64,000 nt of DNA. Origin: Bactrocera neohumeralis (taxonomy: Eukaryota > Arthropoda > Insecta > Diptera > Tephritidae). The notes below the pieces were generated by a model, which worked only from the letters and a program-made list of their open reading frames with translations, searched no databases and had not been told where the DNA came from. Made by a program: the position numbers and the translations under genes. Below, piece after piece: positions 47,854-60,719 of the stretch. The stretch's first letter is position 1. Each line of letters starts with the position of its first letter. The stretch spans positions 76,252,215 through 76,316,214 of the forward strand of contig NC_065920.1 of the NCBI RefSeq assembly GCF_024586455.1, read 5' to 3'.

Positions 47854-48354
47854 CTAAACGAATCGTGCAAAGAAATTGGAGAAAAATAAAATTTATTTTA
47901 TTAGTAAAAATTTCCAAAATGTAAAAATGAAATAATTAATTATGCGTTTTAATGTATTATTTGTGGTTAATAATTTTTGTTAGCTGTTAACGCTGTATTA
48001 GTGATGGTGTTTCAGTGCTGAGCATTTTAACTCGGCATTTTATTAATATTTTTAATATTTAGTAGAGCAGGTTGCCATGCGGACATTTTTTAAATGTGTA
48101 CACCGAAAAAGTTATTAAAATTTTAAAATATGGCGGTTTGTTAAATAATTTCTAATATTTCGAGCAAATTTTTGTTAGTATATTACAGAAACTGAAATAA
48201 GCCCTGTGTCTGCAAATAAATAGCAAAATTCAATATATTCTTTATTTCCCATTTAAATCGTGCCTAAATCATATTTTTTCTTTCAGATATGTAATAATAT
48301 GGAATTTTTTGACATTTTGTATTAAACAAGTGAACCTGCAGCTTTGAAAAAATT
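47854..48354. other. AT-rich stretch
   Basis: Probably intronic for the MYND gene. No exon or element recognised. Confidence 0.4.
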
Positions 48355-48794
48355 AAAGCAAAATATGCAGAGATTTCTTAGAAAGCAGCCGATTGTCCAG
48401 GGCGTATACGCAACATTGGATTTTTTATCTTTTGCATTATTTTTTTTTTCTCAAAAGCAAGCTAGTATAATACTATGACGAAAATATATTCGAATACAAT
48501 ATTTAACGCTCTATAAAACACGTCTTAATGAGTTTTTTCCTAAAATCGCTATTTTAAAAGTTGTAGCCAGTTAAAGTTATACATCAGACGTAACTTTTAA
48601 AGTATTGCTTTTATGGAAAATATCATTCAGATCTTTTTTGTACAGCGTAAAAGTTCGTATTCGATTATCTTTTCGTCATTCGTTCGCTTGCTTTGGAGAT
48701 AAAAAAAATCAATGAAAAAGACAAAAAATGGCATGTTGCGTATACGCACTGTGCAATCGGTTGCTTTCTAAGAAATCGCTGCATATTTTGCTAA
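48355..48794. mobile_element. Near-palindromic fold-back element
   Basis: The left arm from 48358 (GCAAAATATGCAGAGATTTC) is inverted at the right end finishing at 48791. The outer 59 bases match at 54 positions and include GCGTATACGCAACAT on both arms. Inward the arms still align with gaps (AAAGCAAGC, ATGACGAAAA, TCGAATAC, ACGCT) almost to the centre near 48575. The element is therefore one long hairpin of about 435 bases without coding capacity. Confidence 0.8.
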
Positions 48795-49654
48795 TTCGTA
48801 TTTGAATTTCAATAAAATTTATATTTTATTAATTTTTGATTTATTTTTATTTTATTTATTTTTGTTATTTTATATTTATTTATTTTTTGTTTTATTTTAT
48901 ATTTATTTATATTTATGTTTATTTTTTATCGCTTAAAATATCTAATTTTTAGTTTTCTAAATTGAAGAATTGAAAATTTCTTTATTTTCAGACTGCTAGT
49001 GTAACTTAATGGAAGCTACGTAAAAATAAATTCAAAAAATGTGCATAATAATATCTAAAAAAATTTTTATGTAATTCATCAAAGCTCACAAAAGTATTAA
49101 TTCAAGCATCAAATCATAAAAACGAGATAACAGCGAATACAAGGGTAAATAAGCGTGATAGAAACGCTTCGTCATTTGGGTAAGTACATAAATCACTTTT
49201 CTCCTCACACTTCATTTCTATATACTGCTATATATTCTTGTAAAAAAAAAGCTTAAGATGGAAGAAAGTAATGTTTTAGAAAAAAATTTAAATAAAAATT
49301 ACTGCTTTCTTCGAGTTTTAGAAATTTTATAAAATGTGAACATAATTTTCTAAAATTTCTAAATCTCGATGTAAGTAGTGTTTTTGCATTTCAATTATTT
49401 TTCTAAAATGTTTCTTTATTTTATTACTCTCATACTCAGATGTTTTTATATATATGCAAATTTTGCACAATAAAGCTAAAAACACTCCAAAACTTAAAGA
49501 AAATTTCAAAATGTGAAAATATTTAAAACTCCATTTAAAAGTTACTCGTTTAGTCCCGTTTTCAAACTAATAATGACTTGAAACATAATAATGTGTTAAA
49601 TCGCGCTGGACCTTCAAACCTGTTACCTTCAAAATAGCTTTGTAAAGAGACCTA
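48795..49654. other. AT-rich stretch
   Basis: It includes a TTTATTTTA-type run at about 48830-48920. No gene recognised. Confidence 0.4.
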
Positions 49655-50181
49655 CACTCGTGGCCACGCAAACCTTACCACTACACTTTCTTGAATTTTT
49701 TTACGGACTTTTTCGTTCATTCGGGATTTTCTCCAATTTTTTATTTTTAGTAACCATAAGTAAAGTTCATTGTTTTATCTTATTACAATTTATTCCTGTG
49801 CTTATACAAAAGCGGCCGATTTTATTGTTTCTAAAGTGATACACCAACTAAATTTCGTGTTTCAATAAAAAAAAAAAAATTATTAATTTCAATTATAGTG
49901 TAATTAAAATAAAATTAAAATAATAAAAAATATCATTTTTTCATCGCATGCCAGTCTCTTACATTTTGAGCTCATTTTGTAAAGCTCACTATTTTTCAAT
50001 TGATTTATCTATAGCTATATGTGTTTTGTTTTTAATTTTTAATATTTTTGATTAATAACATGTCATTAACTTATTTCTAAATAAAAAATTTGTTTACCTC
50101 AAAAAGTACCGCTATAAAGTGTAGTCAAATATGCACAATACTTAAAAATTTTGAGTGGTAAGGTTTGCGTGGCCACGAGTG
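49655..50181. mobile_element. Tc1/mariner-type MITE with perfect 28-bp inverted ends
   Basis: The first 28 bases (49655-49682, starting CACTCGTGGCCACGCAAACC) are the exact reverse complement of the last 28 (50154-50181). Both ends are flanked by TA (49653-49654 and 50182-50183), the target duplication of Tc1/mariner elements. Total length is 527 bases, very AT-rich inside, with no coding frame. The absence of any end mismatch suggests a recent insertion. Confidence 0.9.
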
Positions 50182-52269
50182 TATGAACAAAAATTAATTT
50201 TTTCTACCGAAATATGCCAGTTTTAAGTCCTTATCAGCATTTTCATAGAATTTTTAACCCAACTTTCGACATTTCATCACAGCTATTTCTTTTAAACAAT
50301 TTTGTTTTTATGGTTTAACTCTAATTTTCTAATCCGAACTCTTTCTTCTTCGCTTGTAATTATAAATTTTCTGCACAATGAAACACTAAACTTTTTCGAA
50401 ATCATTTGTTAAAAAAGTTTCATACAAAAGTTACAAGTCTTTCAGCTAAAATTAATAGCAACTCTTTGCAGTAATGACATTTTCGCAAGAAATAAACTTT
50501 TTACTTTATTACACTTCGAAAACTTATAATGTAACGTCACGTACATTTATTCTTATTTGCCAGGCAATCAAGCTCTTTAAACACGAAGCGCTGCCAGCGC
50601 AAGTCTTTATTTGTTTTGATTATGCCACAAGCACACTGTAGCCAGCATACTAGAAGCTGCAGTTTGGTACATGCTGCCACACACATTTATTTACATTTAC
50701 GGTAGACACATATGAATTGGAGTTCATCGCAACGCAGTGGATGATTCATAACCCAATAACCTAAATACTGTTCTCGAAAAATGTTGCACAGCCACTTTAT
50801 TGCCATAGGTTAGGACAGCAGGCAATTTGTATTGCAAGCATGCTGAGATAAAAGCGCATACATTAAGGGTTGTAAAGAAATATTAACATATTAGCATATG
50901 TTTGCGGGAGTTTAACATATGGTTTAAAGAAATTCGAGTCTTTTTTCATAGGTTATGTGCATATGTGTACTGAAAAAGCCAACAAAGTGCTTTATTTACA
51001 CATACCACGAAGAAATATATAAATATTTGTAAATATATATGAACAGTACGCAGTATCAGTTTACACTTTGCATCGGATTGCATTGCCCTACACCCATTTT
51101 TTCATTTACCCCCATTTGTGTATTGCAATTTTTGCTGAACTGCAAGCGAAATGTATGTACCAGCGCAAAGTTTATTGATTTTTGCACCCGCTCATGAGTA
51201 TTGCACGCGCATTCACAGTCGCCAAAAGTGCAAACGTAAGCGTAAATTAAGCTTTTGTTGTAAATTGCAGTGCTTGCGCTGCTAGCAGTGGAGGTGCAGC
51301 GCAAGCAGAGACAAAAGAGCGTGATAAACATCTGATTGCGTACCGGCATAACGGAGGTTGCTTAGATAAATATATGTTGTATATGTGTGCGTGAGTCTTA
51401 TATACGACTTTGTGTATAGTTGTGTCTTTGAAAGCATTCAAGTTGACAATGAAAATCATGAATAAAATGTAAAAGTAATTGATAAGGTCGCGATTCAAGT
51501 AACTTAGCTAATTAAATTTTGCATGAAAACTTGAAGGTAATTTAGATTATTTTACGGGTTATTCAGGAGTTCTTCATTTCTATGTCTTCACAAAGGATTA
51601 CATAAACATGGCAGTCCACGTGCATCTCTCTAGATCAGCAATCTAACCTAATCTAAACTAATCTAAGGGTTATTTGCAGATTTCTACAAACAATTCATGA
51701 GCCTAAAAAAACTCTGAATAACAACAAAAATCATAACAAAAAGTTAAGAAATTTTTTGAGTCTAAAATAAATTATTAAAATCCGCCGAAAATAATGAGGA
51801 TTTTATGTTATGTATACGCCGTGGTTACTAAAAAGCAATAAGTTAGTTAATTTTTTTTTAATGAAGCCAGTTCCGATTATATTAAAAGAGATTTGGATCG
51901 TCTTAGGAAACCGAACTTAAACCAAAAAAAAACTTGGATCGTTTTAGAAAACTAAACTAAAGCCAAAGAAATTCAAATGCATGTTTAAAGTGATAATAGT
52001 TGGATTACGTATACGCCGTGGTTATCTTAATGGTAGCAAGTTAGCGGTTTTACTGTAGATGCGACTAGTTAAGGTTACCTTAAGTTATTTGCAACGTTCA
52101 AAAAATACAATTATTTTTTCGCAAACCCGCCTCTGATCTCTTATATCATCAGTCATATAAGCTTGACCGAACAGTTTTCTAAAGCATTGAAATAAGAGGA
52201 TACGCAGTTTTTAATTCTTTAAGAACTTACTTATTACTAACTTATTGTTATGTATATTATTAAGACTTA
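50182..52269. other. AT-rich stretch
   Basis: No gene is supported. A short segment containing GTATACGCCGTGGTTA recurs at about 51812 and 52009. Confidence 0.4.
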
Positions 52270-52665
52270 TTATGAAGTATACATTAAACTCAATTTCGAA
52301 ACTCGAAGACAAATATTTCGATCTTCGAAAATAATTTCGAAAATGAGTAAATCTAAAAAAAATATTTTCAATAATATCTACTTCGAAATTCGAAAGCAGA
52401 TTTCTCCATATACGAAAATAGTTTCGAAAATCGCCTAAATTTGAAATTTGGATTTTGACGTATTATAATATATACATTAAACTCAATTTCGAAATTCGAA
52501 GACAAATATTTCGAACTCGAAAAATAATTTCGAAAACCTAGAAAACCATTCTTTCAATATGATTAAAAAAAACTTTTCAATAATACCAACTTTGAAATAC
52601 GAAGGCAAATTTTTTCATATTGGAAAAAATTTTTTCATATTCGAAAATTTGACATTTGAATTTTG
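52270..52665 (+). repeat. Tandem duplication of about 190 bp, TTCGAA-rich
   Basis: ATACATTAAACTCAATTTCG begins a unit at about 52278 and again at about 52470. Both units continue with GAAGACAAATATTTCGA, an AATAATTTCGAAAA block and a TTTTCAATAATA(T/C)C block. TTCGAA occurs many times in both. Confidence 0.75.
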
Positions 52666-52861
52666 ATTTTGGAGTGTTCGTCTACGGTTTTTGAATCTTT
52701 TCTATACGATTTTACGTGCTTTTGGAGTGGCTTAAAGAACGTTGAATACTTTTCGATTTTGTTATTTGTTTTATAATTGGACAAACAACTTTTTATATCG
52801 AATGGAGATTTAAATATTTTTATTTGTTCATTTTATGAAAATACAAATTGTAAATACAAAA

Positions 52862-53515
52862 ACACAGACCAGCAATAGTTCCTTTGATAGATGTTTCAAA
52901 CATCAAGCAAAAATTAAGAAAAGTAGGACTATTTTATGTCATCTAACATTTTTATATGAAAAATGGAACTTTTATTTATGACGTCATACAACTTTTTTTT
53001 TTTATTTTTTGTGGGGTATGACTTTAATTCTTGAGCTGAAATTAAACGTGTACCTCCATAGCAATGACAGCTATGGACCAGTAACCTAACGAAACCCAAA
53101 CCATTCCTGAACTGAATTTCTATACTATTTTCTTTCTTTTGTTGTCAATGACATTAAACTTTGCTAAAATATGCCTAAATGTAGGCAAAAGCTTACTTTT
53201 ACTATTTTATATCGAATTTTTCGTAAACCTAAAAAACGAAAGCAATTTCAACCATAAAAATTGTCACAAATATTTGTTCAGATTGTATATGCTCACATAT
53301 GGATACCGAATATTGTTTTAAATAGTCACAAAAAGCTTAATCAGACCAGCAATAGTTCCTCAATTGATAGATGTTTCAAACATCAAGCAAAAATTAAGAA
53401 AAGTAGGAGCTATTTTATGAAATTCTCACATTCTGTTATATGAAAAATGAAACTGAAAATGGATGATTTATTATTTCATACAACTTTTTTTTTTATTTTT
53501 TGTGGGGTAGGTTTC
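52862..53515 (+). repeat. Direct duplication of about 150 bp, 480 bp apart
   Basis: The segment at about 52866-53018 (ACCAGCAATAGTTCCT to TTTTTTGTGGGGTA) reappears at about 53344-53510 with small insertions and deletions. Each copy contains the small palindrome GATGTTTCAAACATC. Confidence 0.8.
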
Positions 53516-55279
53516 CAAAAAGCTAATTTTAGTTTTATTCTATTTATTTATAACTTTTTGGTTTTTATGTGAGTTTAGATCGAAAAAAATATTCGAATAA
53601 AACATAAAGATTTCTTAGATTTAAACGACCTACCTATAAAACTCAAAAACTACATAGAATTAACTAAAATACTAGACCAGTAATATAATAATGTTCTATT
53701 TCACTTAGTCTTAATTTTTAATAAGCGGAACTTAAAAGCAATAATTTTTTCATAAAACTGCAAACTCACTTGCTTTGTTTATTTTGCACAAAAAATTCTC
53801 TTTCAAATTCCTTTCATATATTCATTTATTTAGCGAATTACTTTCGTGCATATGCTCCAATTTCGTACTTTCAACGCAAGCTGCCCTCAAGCGCCGCTTA
53901 CACAACTTTCTTTTACCCAAGCGCTTACTGCGGTTTTAAGCAAATTTTCAAGGCTTTTTAATTGCATTAACTTTCCACACTTATTTACTTAAAATTTTTA
54001 CCGAAAAAACACCAAACACTTTTAGTGGAAGTTTAGTCAACTGGAAACTGACTTTTCACTCCCGTTGCGCAAGAGACACGTCTAACATCTGGCACGTTGC
54101 AGGCAGCAATGAAACAGAGTGCGCTTGAAACCGTGTAATATGTACTGCTAACCCCGCATAGATATACACAGAGTCAAACTATTTCGTACATAAGTACATG
54201 AGGGCAGACACACAGGAATATATGTTGACCCAGCAACGACTACAAATACTAACTATATAAGTATGTATGTGTATGCTTGTAAATACCGCAATGCCTGCTT
54301 TACACAAGGAAGGTATTTGTGTGGCAAACACACACACATGTACATACATAGTTACAGTAGCATGAATTTTTCTTATGTGTTGCAGAGGTGACTTGGAGTG
54401 GTTGAACTACAACCAGCAAAAAATGTCCCGTACATAGCGGAATCATCGTTTTATTGCCAGAAAAAATGAAAAGTTGTTGAAAGATAATACATACATACAT
54501 ATACTATATATATATGTGTATGTATGTCTGTCCAAGTGCAAATAAGCGTTAAAGCGAAGAGTTTGCGACAGCCTAGGCTTCCAATGACGTAGCAAAAGCG
54601 CCACTGGCGCCTGAAATTATGTTTCATTTCACTTGTTTTCCCGCATTGTTGTGGTAGTCTCCGTCTTGGCGGCGCGGCGGATGCTGTTTTCTGTTATTGT
54701 CTGTTCGCTTTGTTTTGTGGTTGGGTTCATTGTGCATATATGTACTGGCGCACGACATTTTACGAGCGTTAAAAGCCCTTAATGTCCTTATGTAAACATG
54801 TCTTGTTATGTACTCAAACGCAATGTATGTACGTGTGTGTGTGTATGTGTATCCCTTTGACTATGCGTCATCTGATGACTTATAGTTTTCTTCTGGATGC
54901 TTCCTTAGCAAGTTCGTTTTTATTTTGTCTTGAAGCGATCTAATGTACTAATGTACTAATTGCTAAACAGCTGATTGTTGAAACGTTCGCTGAAGCCCAT
55001 GGGCATAATTTTTAACTTGTATGTGACAGATAATAATTATAATCGGAAAAAGATTAGCATATAAAACAGTGACGCTAATTCTTAAATACAAAAAAAGAAA
55101 ATTACTAAAAGGAAAAGGAAGAAAATATGACAAAAATGAAAGAAATACTAATTTATTGGTTATATGTTAACTCCAAATGGAAGAGAGGGAAGGTGGTTGA
55201 GTTTTTAAGGGTAAACAACGGTTTTTTCGATTTCCGTAAAAACTTTAAGTCCTATTATAACTTAAAATAGCAATGTTGT
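53516..55279. other. Non-coding stretch
   Basis: No coding frame supported. About 54040-54750 is less AT-rich, with TATG/CATA and (TG)n tracts. Confidence 0.4.
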
Positions 55280-56600
55280 AGGTAATAATAATAATAAATT
55301 TTGATAGTTTTGTGAATAAAAATGATATTTTTTTGTATTCTCAATACTAAAATTTTTATTTTGAATCAAATATATCAACAATTATAAACTTTCGAAGTAT
55401 GATTTTGATTATTTTGTGAGTAAGAGTGATATTTTTTTTATTCTCAGTACTAATTTTTTTAAATCAAAAATTTCGGAGCATAATTTGAATCAAATATATC
55501 AACAATAATAAACGATCACTCTAAAAATTTATATTTTAATATGCAGCTAAAATCGTGAATAAAATTTTTCACAGTAAAAAACTTTACTGCAAGCTTTTAT
55601 AAACTTTTTTCATGAAAGTTTATTGCTTCTTGCTTTTCTTCTTCCGAAACAGTTTCGATTTCGCATAAATTATTTTATTGAAAATGAAGCGAAGTAAGCT
55701 TTCCCTTAAAGATGTAATGGTTAATACGAATTTTCTCAAAATTAAGGTGAAAGATTTCTGTCTTGAGCTTTCCCTAAAAATGTAATTATTAATAATATTT
55801 CACTAAAAGTTGAGATGAAAGCTTCCTGTCTTGTGCTTATTAATATTAGTAGCAGTAGTTCACAGAAAAAAGTTTATAAAAGCTTGCAATAAAGTTTTTT
55901 AATGTGAAAAATTTAATATGAAAGTTGTTTTTAGTTTACTTATCTTCTTCGAAAAGGGTTTGGAGTTCGCGAACAATATTTTATGGAAAATGAATTGAAG
56001 CAGTTTAGAGTTCGCATACAATATTTTACTGAAAATCAAATGAAATAAGCTTTTTCTAAAAGTATAATGGTTGTCATACTTTAACTAAAAGCAAAGATGG
56101 AAGTTTTCTGCCTTGAGCCTTTTTATAGTAGTAGTAGTAGTTCATACTACAAATTTTATAAAAGCTTGAAGTAAAGCTTTTTAATTAATGAAAGCTTTTA
56201 CTTTGTTTCACTAAAAATTCAGGGAATTATGCTTTCAAGAATATAAAATATGCAGTACAATGTATTAAAGCAAAAGTGAAAGCTTTCTGTTTGAATTTTT
56301 TCAGGGCATAGAGCTTTCGTGACTTCAAAGTGAAAGCTTTTCACAACTTGGGGTGAAAATTGGTATTGTGAAAACTTTTAAAAGCTTGATGTTCAACTTT
56401 TTAATATGAAAGCTTTTAAAAGCTTGAAGTCAAGCTTTTCGATATGCAAGTTTTTATAAGCTTGAAGTAAAGCTCTTTGATATGAAAGCATTTATAAGCT
56501 TGAAGTACAGCTTTTTAATATGAAAGCTTTTATAAGCTTGAAGTAAAGTTTTTTAATGTGAATGTGTTTTAATCTTTTGTCGATGAAAGCTTAACTTATT
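55280..56600 (+). repeat. Compound array: duplications and 38-bp AAGCTT units
   Basis: Three layers are visible. 55280-55510 holds two copies of a segment ending AATCAAATATATCAACAAT. 55590-56210 holds two copies of a roughly 300-base unit with CTTCTTC(C)GAAA, AATATTTTA(C/T)TGAAAA and AAAGTATAATGG-like words. 56380-56580 holds about five 38-base units of the form AATATGAAAGCTTTTATAAG plus CTTGAAGTAAAGCTTTTT. AAGCTT and AAAGCTTTT are frequent throughout. Confidence 0.75.
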
Positions 56601-58414
56601 GTTTGCATATATTAAAAAGCTTTCGTCTGCACTCAAATTTATTAAAATGTCCGAACATATGTACATTTTCCAATAAATATTAATGCAGTTTTCCGTTTAT
56701 TTCAAGTTATGCTGCCAGCTGTAGCTATTTGTTATGCGCGGTTTTTCAATGAAAATCCAATTTAAATGCCAACAAAGTTGCAATCACTTTTGCCAACCAA
56801 CGCTCAACCTTTAATTGTATCAGCCAATTATTGATTACTGTTTGCTCACAAAACAACTGATTTCCCTGCTCCTGGTTTTTTGTTGTTGTTTTAATTTAAT
56901 TTCTCTTTGTGCCTTCCTGTTAATTCTGGAAATTGCAATTTTTATTGCTACTTATTGTGTTTTGCTTGCCACGAGCTATTTACATAATGTGTTGTATATG
57001 TGTGTATATATGTATGTGTGTGTGAGCTCCTGTGCAGCGAATTGCAATTGTGCCACAATAAGCTGCACAATATTGTTTATTTTTTGCTTGTGTAGGTTTG
57101 CGTAAAAAAAGTGAAACATTTGCCGACCTACATATGTAGTTTTGCATGTATATACGCCCCATTTTGTTGCATTGACCGCACAGACAGTGCAATTGTGGCC
57201 GCCAGCATGCGTCAGCAAAAAATCAAACAGCTACAACAACAATAGTGGCAAAAGTCATGTGCCCTGCCGTTGTGTACATATGCAGCAGCAGCAGTTCAGC
57301 TAATGAACCACGTAGCAGCTGTGCCACCATGGCGTATGAGCGATGTGCCTGCCACTCAAGCAAAGCAAAGTGAAATGGTGCAGCATGTGAGCGCATAAAA
57401 TGGCACAGAAACTAATAATAACGTTTGGACGGCGGTAAGAGGAGCTGCATTGGACGTCAGGTTAAAAGCCGGTCAGCTTATTTAGTAGAACAGACTTTTA
57501 ATAATTAAAAAAAATTTTTTTTTTTTAATTTTTCTAAATCAATTTCCAACTGGCCTAGTTGAAAACTCCATACTTTTAGGCTTATATCTATTCTCATATA
57601 TCCATACATATATATTTCTATAACTTTGCTAATAAATCTATGCCAGAGGGCCAATCAGTCCAACATTCATTCACACGTCATGAAGAAAATGAAAAGCTAG
57701 TTGAAGTAAAATGGAAAAAATTTCGATGTGTTAGATAACTAGGCCAACGAAAAATGAAGCTTCCATTTTAATGACCAGCTAAGCTGAATGCTGCCGCCAG
57801 CAATGCCTCGAAATGGAGCTCAAAGCAGTGGCAATTGCTTGTGAAGAGAAAAATGAAAGCATAATTGTTGTTGTGGCTGCAGAGTACATGAGATACCCAG
57901 GTATCTATTCAAAAATGAATTGACATATACATAAGGTAACTGCATTCTAAATATAACTGAAGTGCGCTAAAAATTGGCTCCGATTTCATAAGCACAATTC
58001 ACAAAGGTTTCATAGACATTTTTACAAACATACATATAAATGTACATAGGAGTACATATGTATAAATCAACGTGGAAACAAGTGCCTTAACGGTATTAAG
58101 TACTCGATTATTGTCATGTTGGTATGTATGTGCAAACATATTCGTAAAATCCACTCAGCAAGCAATTTTTGTATTATTGAATCATATGTCAGTGATGACA
58201 ATTCCATTACGTAACGGTTCAATGGCTTCGTGCGGTTGGCTGAGTTAATAATTACTTTGTTTGGCACACACCACATACTCGTCAAGCATACAAACTCAGC
58301 GCGACAGATTGTCCCAGGTTGTTAGCAAAAGTGCTGAAGGAAAAGTGCATTGAATTTGATTGGGATTGGAACCATTTTTTTGCTTTTTGCTAAATCTATT
58401 AAAAGCAAGAAGAA
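56601..58414. other. Non-coding stretch
   Basis: About 56950-57460 is less AT-rich with TG/CA and CAGCAG runs. No coding frame is supported on either strand. Confidence 0.4.
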
Positions 58415-58880
58415 CCGTTAACTTTAGCTGCAACGAAGTTATAAAATCCGACACAGGTGCATTTCTTATACCATTTAAGGCTATAAAAAGATGTTTTCCA
58501 TGATTTTCATCGGCCAGTTTGTATGGCAGCTATATGCTATAGTTGTCCGATCCGAAAATTTTGTGCGGAGGTTGAAGCGCTGCTTTTGGTAACAAGCCCT
58601 GCCAAATTTCGTGAAGCAATCTTGTCAAATAAGAAAGTTTTCTATACAAAGTCTTGATTTGGATCGAATAGTTTGTATGTCAGCTATATGCTAGAGTCGT
58701 CCAATCTGAATAAAATGTTGGGAGATTATATGATTGTCTTGGGCAGTAATTCTAGCCAAATTTCCTGAAGTTATCTTGTCAAATAAGAAAGTTTCCGAAT
58801 AGTTCACATATTTAGAGATAGACAGATAGACGGATATGTATTAATCGACTCAGCTCTCTTTAGGCTCTCCTGATTTATAG
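58415..58880 (+). repeat. Family A repeat, sense
   Basis: It begins GTTAACTTTAGCTGCAACGA as in the copy at 1103, with CACAGGTGCATTTCTTATA and two units containing GTATGGCAGCTATATG or GTATGTCAGCTATATG (58521, 58675). It ends with AGATAGACAGATAGACGGAT and ATCGACTCAGCTC. The right inverted end is absent. Confidence 0.7.
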
Positions 58881-60719
58881 GGTACATAGTCTACTAATTG
58901 AAGCCGAAATCACATCAACATTAACATTTTCTAATATTATCCTCTGTGTCGTCGAAAAAAATTTAGGAAATAACGTAGAGCAAATTTGTGTCTAAATTTC
59001 TTTTTCGAAACAAATAAACACATATAATATGTTTGAATAATTCTAGATTATAAAATTTCTTTGAAAGTTTTAAGTGTTTAATATTTTTCAATTTGTCATC
59101 CGCATGTCTGATTTCGATATTTTTAGACTCGTATTTGTTGAAACCTTTAGGTACTTAGTACTATAATTCTACTTAAAAGGCTGACAGCTGTGATGATAGC
59201 AATTATAGCTAGTTTTGGTGTGTGACTTTGATAAGGAAAGCACCTAAAGGTAGGCAACGTTCGGTTTACACTTGAGATTCCTATTCATTTTAGTTAAGAA
59301 ATGCGCCTAGGTGCCTAGGTATGGAATAACTTTGGTTATTATACGACAAAAAACATTGACAACAATTTTTTGTTAAATATACGCGCCCTAGATGGTAGCC
59401 TTCACCACTTCATTTTAAGTATTTAAAAACGTCAGAAGTATATAATATAATATAAAGAAATAAATAACATATTTTGAACCCTTCAATCCCATGTTCTGAA
59501 TTCTTAAGAATATAAACTTCATGCTTATATTTTGAAGGCAATAAGTTGTTTTCCCTCTGCCTTTCCTTTTAGACTCTTTCACAATTTTACTCGCATCACA
59601 GCTCATTTTACACAACATAATTTGTTATTTGTAACTTTTCCCTGCTTTAATGTAAAATTGTATATTGTTGTTGTTTTATTTTTTGCCATAAAACTTAATA
59701 AAACTGCGCGCAATTAAAAATGGCAAAATAAAACTGCAAGCCATTGCAGCCGCTGAACCGGGGAATCGGATTGCTGAACTATGCACAACACTCGTGGAGG
59801 CAGTGAAGGGCAATGACCAGTAATTGGGGCAAGACTCCACAGAGTGGAGAGCGCAGCACTTGAATTAAAATACGAAAATTCCGCCGAATCCATGAGCACA
59901 CACAGGCAGAGTGACACAAACACATATACACAATACATAGGTATCCGCATATGTGTGTTTGCATGTGTGAAAATGTAGGAAGTGGCCGAATTGCGTGCTT
60001 TTCAAACAGCGCGTAGCGGAACTTTCTGCTTGAACGCCTAATCGAATTTTGCGCTGGAATCAATATTTTCAGCTTTTTCAAAAAGGTCAAAAACAAAATG
60101 CAATTCATACCAAGTACTCACTATTTACTAAATATTGTGTATGTTGTTGTTTTGTGTTTAGTGTTTTGCTCTAAGCAATTATTTTTGGCAATTATGCCAT
60201 AAGTTGTGGTTGCATGCAACGCCAACGGTGGCACAACAAACAATATTTTCTAAACACAATTACTTCCGGTGGCGCGCGGTGAAAAATCACCGTTACACAC
60301 ACACTCATGTCCATCTAGAGTTATAAATTTCGCACTTTCCGCCGCACATTTTGCCTCGGCTGTCGTCTGCAGTCTTTGCCAGCGTTTTGCTCCGGTCCGT
60401 TATTGTCTGTGCGCCTGGTTTGGGTAATGGCTTCGGTAATTGAATTTTGCAGTTGTGCAACGAACACTAAACTAAATTCAGCTGACAAAGCGGCAAGTTG
60501 GAACTACTATCTAACTATAGTTTAATGTACGTATGTATATATTGCGAACTATCTATCATATTTTGTTGTTGTGGAAGTGCATAATATTTTTGAGTATAGG
60601 TTTGGTTAATTTGGGTACAATTTTGGTTAGTTTTAACTCAAGCATTGATGGTTGGTGGTCATTAGATCAATTTGTTGTTTTTGTTACTTTTTTAGTTTAT
60701 GAAATGTTCTGAGATTCGA
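58881..60719. other. Non-coding stretch
   Basis: About 59750-60480 is less AT-rich and may be regulatory. A small hairpin GGTGAAAAATCACC lies near 60278. No coding sequence is supported. Confidence 0.4.
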
